Shown: positions 58,731-64,000 of the stretch, piece after piece | How positions within the stretch are numbered: the stretch's first letter is position 1 | Layout: each line of letters starts with the position of its first letter | From: a virus | Reading direction: 5' to 3' (one strand) | Virus record (IMG/VR): IMGVR_UViG_3300045974_000283 | Coordinates: 113,838 to 177,837 of that record | DNA length: 64,000 bases | Notes under the pieces: model-generated | Databases searched by the model: none | Seen by the model: only the letters and a program-made list of their open reading frames with translations | Told to the model about the DNA's origin: nothing | Made by a program: the position numbers and the translations under genes

Positions 58731-59125
58731 CCCGCGTCAACCTCGTTCCGCCAGCCGAACTGTGCGATCAGCATCTGCTGGCGGAACACCGCGAGATCAC
58801 GCGCATCCCGTCGCTGGTCAAGAAGCGCAAGGTCAATCTTGACAGCATCCCGCAAAGCTACCGCATCCGCTCCGATGCTCACCCAGAGCTAGGGCGCGGG
58901 CATGTGGCCTTCTTCTACGATAAGCTGGGATGGCTGCTCGATCGCTACTCTGCCGTTCACAACGAGTGCAGGCGTCGGGGCTTCGACGTCGGATGGAACT
59001 GGACTCAGGTGCAAGACCTGTCCCTGTGTCTGTGGTGGCAACCGTCACCCGACGACGTTCAGCGCAACCGCAACCGCATCCACGAGCAGATGCCTCCCAA
59101 ACCAAGGTTCACAAGGCCAGTATGA
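58727..59125 (+). CDS. denV: DenV-type pyrimidine-dimer DNA glycosylase/endonuclease V
   Basis: GTG 58727 overlaps the previous stop. The N-terminus MTRVNLVPPAELCDQHLLAE matches T4 endonuclease V: catalytic Thr2, then E11-L-x-D-Q-H, with Arg22, Glu23 and Arg26 in place. GHVAFFYDKLGWLLDRY and RRGF follow as in the family. It cuts the glycosyl bond of UV dimers and nicks the abasic site, acting on phage DNA. The 132-aa length is normal. Confidence 0.9.
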   Translation: MTRVNLVPPAELCDQHLLAEHREITRIPSLVKKRKVNLDSIPQSYRIRSDAHPELGRGHVAFFYDKLGWLLDRYSAVHNECRRRGFDVGWNWTQVQDLSLCLWWQPSPDDVQRNRNRIHEQMPPKPRFTRPV

Positions 59126-59670
59126 ACCCTTCTCCCATTCTTCTGGCGTTCTACCTGAGGAAGACCCTTCCGTACGAGCTTCCCAACGTGCTGACCGATG
59201 CCGGGCTGCAACGCTACGAATTCGACCATTCGGGCGCTCACGCCTCCGGGTCCGGCTACGTCTTGCACAATCAGCAGTTCTACGTCTGGAACGCCGAGCA
59301 AATCTTCCAGAGCGCCTCTCTGCAGATAGGTGAGCGCGTCCGCCCGTTCGGTGCCGTTAATGTGCAGTACGACCAGATGGATGTTTCGCTGCTCGGCTTC
59401 TACACGGCTGAGGCGGACATCCTGGTGGCGACCAACATCGCCGACTACGACCTGCGCGTGGAGGAGCTTGCTGACCGCAAGAACCAGACTCTTCCGTGGG
59501 TGTACCGCTTCCGCAAGACTGACAAAGCCTCCTTCAGTCTCAACTCGCGGCGCATCTGTTCGCGATGGGCGTCGTGGCGAGCCAACGCATTACCTGAGGC
59601 CAGTCGGCGCTTCCAGGTTCTTGAATCGAAACTTCTGACAGGCGCAGCCGATGATCTCTCACCTGATTGA
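59122..59670 (+). CDS. Unknown protein (182 aa)
   Basis: I chose ATG 59122 in a 4-bp overlap. It is a mixed alpha/beta protein with an Arg-rich C-terminal part. The 3' end overlaps the primase gene by 20 bp. No motif is recognised. Confidence 0.56.
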   Translation: MNPSPILLAFYLRKTLPYELPNVLTDAGLQRYEFDHSGAHASGSGYVLHNQQFYVWNAEQIFQSASLQIGERVRPFGAVNVQYDQMDVSLLGFYTAEADILVATNIADYDLRVEELADRKNQTLPWVYRFRKTDKASFSLNSRRICSRWASWRANALPEASRRFQVLESKLLTGAADDLSPD

Positions 59671-60712
59671 CCCTGTCGCCCGCGCTGAGCATGTGAAGGC
59701 TGAGATCGCGGGCCTGCCGGGCAAGAAGCGCACGGGTTCGCGCTTCACCATGATCCAGTGTCCGTTCCACGCCGACGACACGCCTTCCGGCCAGCTCAAG
59801 CACGATGTCAACAAGCCGAACAGCGTTGGATACTACGTCTGCCGTGGATGCGGCCAGTCCATCGTGTGGAACATCTTCGCTGACCGCTTGGGTCTGCAAC
59901 CCTTCCAGCGCTCCGACTCCCCAGACGTTCCCGAGATCAACCAAGACTACCTGAAGCAAGCCCTGCTCGGCGAGGACGAAGATGAGGATGGTATGAAAGA
60001 CGCTGAGTACACACTCAGCCGCCTCAACCAAGAAGCCGCCGACAAGATGGGTCTTCCTGACCTGTACTGGCGCACCTTCTCGTTCCAGTTCCTTACGTCC
60101 ATCGGCGCTCGCATGTTCACGTCGCGTGGCTTCGTCGAGGACACGGGCGAGTTCGGCGAAGTGAACTACATTTTTCTTCCGATCTATGTGTCTGGCACCC
60201 TGCGCGGCTACATCAGGGCGAGACCCTTCAAGCCGAAGGACCCAAGCGTTCCCACATACATGAATGCTCGTGGTGGCTGGAGCCGTACCTACGGTCTGTT
60301 CCCCTACGACGCCGCTGTCGAAGTGATGCGGACAAACGACCTGAAGACGATGGTCTTGGTCGAAGGCCCCCGTGATGCCCTGCGTCTTCTGTCTGTCGGC
60401 ATCCCAGCGCTCGCCATCCTAGGCACTCACTCGTGGACGCCGAACAAGGTGCATCTGCTGGAGAAGACCGGAGCTGACCGGATGATCCTGTGTATGGATG
60501 CCGACCGGGCGGGCCGTCAGGCTACCAAACTTTTATACACGGGGCGCAAGGAAGAGAAGTCCATTGCGCCTGCGTTGAAGAACGTATTTCAAACTTCAAC
60601 CTTCGAGTTGAAGGACTACCGCAAGAACCCCCAGAACGGCAACGAGAAAATAGATCCGGCCTCTGCACCCAAGCGAGCGCTGGCTGATCTGAAATCCATC
60701 ATCGAGTCTTAA
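59651..60712 (+). CDS. DNA primase (DnaG-like: zinc ribbon plus Toprim)
   Basis: ATG 59651 overlaps the previous gene by 20 bp. The N-terminus has CPFHADDTPSG and CRGCGQS, the primase CHCC-like zinc domain. Later VLVEGPRDALRLL and LCMDADRAGRQATK are the Toprim Glu and Asp-x-Asp motifs. At 353 aa it lacks a separate helicase domain. It would lay RNA primers for the replication fork together with the split polymerase. Confidence 0.87.
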   Translation: MISHLIDPVARAEHVKAEIAGLPGKKRTGSRFTMIQCPFHADDTPSGQLKHDVNKPNSVGYYVCRGCGQSIVWNIFADRLGLQPFQRSDSPDVPEINQDYLKQALLGEDEDEDGMKDAEYTLSRLNQEAADKMGLPDLYWRTFSFQFLTSIGARMFTSRGFVEDTGEFGEVNYIFLPIYVSGTLRGYIRARPFKPKDPSVPTYMNARGGWSRTYGLFPYDAAVEVMRTNDLKTMVLVEGPRDALRLLSVGIPALAILGTHSWTPNKVHLLEKTGADRMILCMDADRAGRQATKLLYTGRKEEKSIAPALKNVFQTSTFELKDYRKNPQNGNEKIDPASAPKRALADLKSIIES

Positions 60713-60724
60713 CCAAGGAAAACC

Positions 60725-61177
60725 ATGTCATTCATCATCGAGTACCTACTCGGCCAGCTCATCAAGCGAGGCCTCACGCCCACGGCAGCAAAGTGGATCG
60801 CGGAACTCATCCTCTTCGCGGCTCAGGCCCTGTTCTTCGGATACCTCGGATATCAGTTGGACGCCCACTTCAAGAACATCGAGATCGGTGCCTTGGAGAT
60901 CAAGCTGAAGGCGGCGAACGACGAGATCGAGTCCATGATCAAAGCGGCCAAGGAGCAGCAGACTACCGCTGAGACAACCGCTGTCACCAAGGTCACTGAG
61001 ATCAAACAGGTGAACGCCAAGAAGCAAGACGTCCTCGGCAAGTTCATTGACGGCGTGAAGAATCGCCCTGAACCGCCTCCGGTCATTCTGCCGCCCGGTG
61101 AAGCCTGCACCATCGACAAGATGTTCGACGCCACCTTCCTCGACGACATCAACCACATTCACGCCATCCTGGAGTAA
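60725..61177 (+). CDS. Possible inner-membrane spanin (i-spanin-like)
   Basis: ATG 60725 follows CAAGGAAAACC. One membrane segment (about 25-47, WIAELILFAAQALFFGYLGY) is followed by a long periplasm-type coiled coil (about 50-115) and a C-terminal region with Pro and one Cys. This is the layout of Rz-type inner spanins. It is paired with a lipobox protein 3 bp downstream. Role inferred from the pair. Confidence 0.55.
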   Translation: MSFIIEYLLGQLIKRGLTPTAAKWIAELILFAAQALFFGYLGYQLDAHFKNIEIGALEIKLKAANDEIESMIKAAKEQQTTAETTAVTKVTEIKQVNAKKQDVLGKFIDGVKNRPEPPPVILPPGEACTIDKMFDATFLDDINHIHAILE

Positions 61178-61180
61178 GCC

Positions 61181-61501
61181 ATGATCACCAAAACCTATTC
61201 ACATTGGAACGTGCGCAACTTCGCGCGTATGCTCATCGTTCTGTTCTACGTCGGTCTGGCGCTGTTTGCGCTGTCCGCCTGCCAACACTGCCCTCCGATC
61301 GGCCCCGCTCCGGTGAACACCGTGGACACCAAGGGGCTGGAGAAGGCTTGCGAGGGATTTGTGGATATCACGAAAGATGATGTCGTTTCCAAAGCGGCCT
61401 TCGAATCTTGGTACTCCAAGAACGCCTCGCGACACGCTGAGTGCTCTCGTCTGCACACTGGACTGGTGGAAACGCTGCGAACAGCGAAGATCATCAAATA
61501 G
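61181..61501 (+). CDS. Putative lipoprotein, outer-spanin-like
   Basis: ATG 61181 lies 3 bp after the i-spanin-like gene. The N-terminus is basic, then hydrophobic (MLIVLFYVGLALFALSAC) and ends in a LSAC lipobox, so Cys35 would be lipidated. A Pro-rich start of the mature part (HCPPIGPAPVN) fits outer spanins. At 106 aa it is longer than usual for Rz1. Confidence 0.55.
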   Translation: MITKTYSHWNVRNFARMLIVLFYVGLALFALSACQHCPPIGPAPVNTVDTKGLEKACEGFVDITKDDVVSKAAFESWYSKNASRHAECSRLHTGLVETLRTAKIIK

Positions 61502-61509
61502 GGGATATT

Positions 61510-61548
61510 CAGGGTGGCACGGCACTTTTATGCAGTAAGCCCACCCTG
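61510..61548 (+). terminator. Inverted repeat after the spanin-like pair
   Basis: CAGGGTGG/CCACCCTG forms an 8-bp stem with a 23-base loop containing CTTTTATG. It lacks a T tract, so it is a weak terminator or a regulatory hairpin. Confidence 0.4.
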
Positions 61549-61564
61549 AGATTGAGGTCATCCC

Positions 61565-62065
61565 ATGTCAGATTCATCAAGTTCGCCGAAGGAAATTCCA
61601 CTGCCGCACTCGGGCAATGATACGCGGATGCCGCACGGCCACGTTCACATCCGCACTCAGCCGCTCTTGGACGGCAGCGGGTTCATGTTCAGTCTTGTTG
61701 ATGACTTCATGTTCCCATCCCGCGCCGTGCTCTTCCACGTTCTGCGAGACGCGCTTTCAGCCTACGAAGGCGGGCGCTTTCTCAGTGTGAAGTACGCTGC
61801 CCTCGTGCTAGAGATTCAGCTCCCGGTCATCCATGATCCGGTGGAACTGGTTTTCTACACCGACGCCCTCATCACCTTCCGGGACCCCGTCGAAGCCATC
61901 AACACCAAGCGCGAGCTGATGCTGTCGCGGGTTCCCAGTCAGCCCTACTACTTCCGCAAGAAGAGTCCTCACGATGCCAAGTCTCCACACGCGCAACGCC
62001 CTAGTCGTGGTCCCGGACAAGTCGTTCTTGTCGATGCAACACCGTCGGAAGACGAATCAGCATGA
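61565..62065 (+). CDS. Unknown protein (166 aa)
   Basis: ATG 61565 lies after GAGGTCATCCC. The main part (about 25-130) is an alpha/beta fold with aromatic strands. The last ~35 residues are basic then Pro/Ser-rich. It overlaps the following gene. No family is recognised. Confidence 0.55.
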   Translation: MSDSSSSPKEIPLPHSGNDTRMPHGHVHIRTQPLLDGSGFMFSLVDDFMFPSRAVLFHVLRDALSAYEGGRFLSVKYAALVLEIQLPVIHDPVELVFYTDALITFRDPVEAINTKRELMLSRVPSQPYYFRKKSPHDAKSPHAQRPSRGPGQVVLVDATPSEDESA

Positions 62066-62708
62066 CCCCGCAAGCGAGCTAGAGCGTCAGCTTCGGCAGT
62101 ATGAGCAGATGGTCCAGGGCTGCAAGAACGCCATCGACCATCTGGCCCGCACGAACCGTGATGTCTTCGATTGCCTGGAAGCCTTCAAGGCGGTCATCCA
62201 CGAGATATACCTCTCGCAGTCCGAGCGGGACCTGAAGGACCCGATAGCGAACAACGTCGGCGAGTATGTGGGCGACAGCACTCACGTCTTCAACTTCTTG
62301 TTCGACACTAACGGTTCGCCTGCCCGCGTCTACGTGAGCGAGCGCCTGTTCAAGGTCTACTACCGACAGCTCGTCTCCGTCTACCATCCCCGCAACGGGG
62401 ATCCGGCCAGCGAAACGCTTCACGCGATACGCTCAGCCTACCGTAGCAAGAACCTCCCGGCGCTCTACAGTCTTTGGCTGAAGCGGCGCTCGGGCAAACC
62501 TGATCCTGAAGTAACGGGCAAATGCCTGTCGCACACGCGAGGGCAGATCAACCGCCTGGGAAACACTATCTTTCACGTGCCGATGGCTCTGGTCAGCACG
62601 GCCGGCGATTCCCAAGCCAAGGCAGCTGAGCTCCTTATCAAGATCGTCTACGACCGAATCAACGCGCTGTGCAAGGCGTGTCAACCCAAGAGAGAACAAG
62701 ATGCCTGA
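62034..62708 (+). CDS. J-domain-like protein with HPR in place of HPD (224 aa)
   Basis: I chose ATG 62034 (M-Q-H-R-R), which overlaps the previous gene by 32 bp; an ATG at 61974 is also possible. Near the middle, LFKVYYRQLVSVYHPRNGD, then HAIRSAYRSKNLPAL, resembles helices II and III of a DnaJ J-domain, with HPR instead of the essential HPD. It may bind DnaK without stimulating it, or the match may be accidental. The C-terminus is helical. Confidence 0.45.
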   Translation: MQHRRKTNQHDPASELERQLRQYEQMVQGCKNAIDHLARTNRDVFDCLEAFKAVIHEIYLSQSERDLKDPIANNVGEYVGDSTHVFNFLFDTNGSPARVYVSERLFKVYYRQLVSVYHPRNGDPASETLHAIRSAYRSKNLPALYSLWLKRRSGKPDPEVTGKCLSHTRGQINRLGNTIFHVPMALVSTAGDSQAKAAELLIKIVYDRINALCKACQPKREQDA

Positions 62709-63168
62709 GCACCCTTATCGTACGACTGGCGGATTCCACGACGAGACCGATCGTTGCGGCGCGGGCGTCCTGGTCTACTGCCTTGCCGTGAGAAAGTTCC
62801 TTGTTGGCAAGCGCGGCCCTGATTGCAATCAGCCGCTCACGTGGGCTCCCTTCGGGGGCATGGTTGAGCCCGGTGAGAATATCCTCGTCGCGGCCTGCCG
62901 TGAACTGTGGGAAGAGGCCAAGGTCGGCCTCCGCGTGGACGACCTCGCCGATCTGTATTGCAGCGAGGGTACGAACGGCTTCAAGTTCTACACGTTCATC
63001 GCAGCGGTGGCCGAGCAACCGATCGTCCGCATCAACGAGGAGAGCAGCGACTTCCTCTGGTTGACCCCGCAAGAGATGGCTGACATCGGCCCCAAGCATC
63101 CTGGCTTCGAGGCCCTTCTACTGGATGAAGAAGTTCAGCGGCGCATCCGACTGGTCACGAGTCTCTAG
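62701..63168 (+). CDS. Nudix hydrolase
   Basis: The Nudix box GGMVEPGENILVAACRELWEEAKV fits Gx5Ex7REUxEExGU, with Ala-Lys in place of the last Gly region. Such enzymes split nucleoside diphosphates linked to another group, including modified dNTPs, NADH or capped RNA. In a phage with modified nucleotides it may clean the dNTP pool, but the substrate is not shown. It overlaps the previous gene by 8 bp. Confidence 0.86.
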   Translation: MPEHPYRTTGGFHDETDRCGAGVLVYCLAVRKFLVGKRGPDCNQPLTWAPFGGMVEPGENILVAACRELWEEAKVGLRVDDLADLYCSEGTNGFKFYTFIAAVAEQPIVRINEESSDFLWLTPQEMADIGPKHPGFEALLLDEEVQRRIRLVTSL

Positions 63169-63172
63169 CCCG

Positions 63173-63179
63173 GTTAATA
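63173..63179 (+). promoter_or_regulatory. GTTAATA promoter-like motif
   Basis: GCCCGGTTAATAGGCC lies 5 bp after the Nudix stop and starts 38 bp upstream of the ATG at 63211. The right flank GGCCGGGC could pair with the left CCCGG, giving a small palindrome. Confidence 0.45.
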
Positions 63180-63210
63180 GGCCGGGCTTCACCATCACAA
63201 CATCACCATC

Positions 63211-64000
63211 ATGGCAACAGGCAAACTACGATCTCACGTCGCTTCCGCTCAGAAGGGCGACTACGTTCTCATCTCGTTGGACACGGATGAGGATGGCGTG
63301 GACGGTACGCATATCCCCGTCAAGATTCACAAAATCTCTGACAGCAAGATCCAAGCGCACGAGGCCAAGTCGGGCCATTGGAACCGTGAACGCCAGACGT
63401 TCATCGTGACCAAGGACCGCATCGTCGCCAACTTCGGATCGAAGCCGCTCAAGCTGATGGTCAGCGGCACGAACTTCAACGAAATCTTCGACAAGCACAC
63501 GCACCAACATCCGATCTTCGGCGCTCTGAATTTTTCGTTCGAGCCCGACGAGGACCAGCTCAAGCATCTGGTCGCCGGGTACACCAAGTCTTTCAAGTGG
63601 CTGAAGTCGGCTGGCCTCGCTTCGCTTCCGGAACTTCCGCTCGTGCATGAGATCACGCATCTGCCGCACAAGTACGTCGGACAGGTTCGGGCTTCACGGG
63701 CGCTCAGTTCAGACAAGCCCACGTTCATCCGGTTCTGCCCCACGCACAAAAACCTTCAAGACCCAGCGGAATTGTTCTACGTCGTCATGCACGAGCTGGC
63801 TCACGTCATCGACCTGAACGTCTTGCAGCCCGGCAGTCCCAAGTTGACGGCCGCGTGGATTCGCATGTTCGAGCGCACCGTGGAAGCCAAGACGCTGGCG
63901 CAGGACACGGTCGATGAGATCTACGAAGCCTTAACCTCCACCGTGGACTTCAAGGGTTTCAAGTCGACCCTCAACGAGGAGACGACGGAAGCCGCCAAGC
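63211..64000 (+). CDS. HExxH-type protein, cut by window end
   Basis: ATG 63211 opens a frame that runs out of the window (at least 263 residues). The N-terminal ~100 residues are beta-rich and basic. Residues 194-198 are HELAH inside VMHELAHVID, the zinc-metalloprotease consensus, and the helix-forming surroundings fit. A third ligand would lie further on. It may be a protease acting on host or phage proteins. Confidence 0.6.
   Translation, partial: MATGKLRSHVASAQKGDYVLISLDTDEDGVDGTHIPVKIHKISDSKIQAHEAKSGHWNRERQTFIVTKDRIVANFGSKPLKLMVSGTNFNEIFDKHTHQHPIFGALNFSFEPDEDQLKHLVAGYTKSFKWLKSAGLASLPELPLVHEITHLPHKYVGQVRASRALSSDKPTFIRFCPTHKNLQDPAELFYVVMHELAHVIDLNVLQPGSPKLTAAWIRMFERTVEAKTLAQDTVDEIYEALTSTVDFKGFKSTLNEETTEAAK

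Overview
This window is part of the genome of a large tailed double-stranded DNA bacteriophage (Caudoviricetes), probably of jumbo size. All recognisable genes lie on the + strand, packed tightly with many 4-bp stop/start overlaps (ATGA or GTGA). Base composition is GC-rich. The window carries a near-complete phage replication and recombination set plus many small unknown genes. A probable inner-membrane/lipoprotein spanin pair suggests a Gram-negative, probably proteobacterial, host. I see no tRNA genes, CRISPR array, integrase or insertion sequence. The exact host cannot be read from the sequence.

Layout. (i) 1-14.1 kb: co-directional genes of unknown function, including proteins of 983, 505 and 837 aa. 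Most have an AGGA-type ribosome site followed by ACACC or ACCACC before the start. They look like a virion or assembly block, with one small HNH nuclease inserted. (ii) 14.2-24.1 kb: a 1526-aa SNF2/SF2 helicase, small unknown genes, a PD-(D/E)XK nuclease preceded by a non-coding stem-loop, and small zinc proteins. (iii) 24.1-30.8 kb: a 5'-3' exonuclease, then a run of alpha-glutamyl/putrescinyl-thymine pyrophosphorylase-like protein, TET-associated-type glycosyltransferase, radical SAM enzyme, two GT4-like glycosyltransferases and a sulfotransferase-like P-loop protein. (iv) 30.8-38.4 kb: a thymidylate-synthase homologue (probable dUMP hydroxymethylase), YfbR-like 5'-deoxynucleotidase, dimeric dUTPase, papain-like protein, SWIM-like zinc protein, a divergent sigma-like protein and a Gp49_66-family protein. 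(v) 38.4-53.6 kb: ssDNA-binding-like protein with a repetitive charged tail, RecA/UvsX, SbcD/gp47, clamp-loader ATPase, SbcC/gp46, LuxR-type HTH, RMF-like protein, and a family A DNA polymerase split into two genes about 2.1 kb apart. (vi) 53.6-64 kb: small zinc and membrane proteins, permuted papain-like protein, DenV-type pyrimidine-dimer glycosylase, DnaG-type primase, spanin-like pair, J-domain-like protein, Nudix hydrolase and a HExxH protein cut by the window end.

How it fits together. dUTPase would supply dUMP, the TS homologue would make 5-hydroxymethyl-dUMP, and the YfbR-like enzyme could remove competing dNMPs. After incorporation, the pyrophosphorylase-like, glycosyltransferase, radical SAM and sulfotransferase-like proteins are candidates for building a complex hypermodified thymine. 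This combination is the best candidate for an undescribed system here. A second candidate is a + strand GTTAAT(G/A) motif found 26-43 bp upstream of eight start codons, which may be a promoter element read with the phage's own sigma-like protein. Functions were assigned by reading motifs by eye, and no database search was run.
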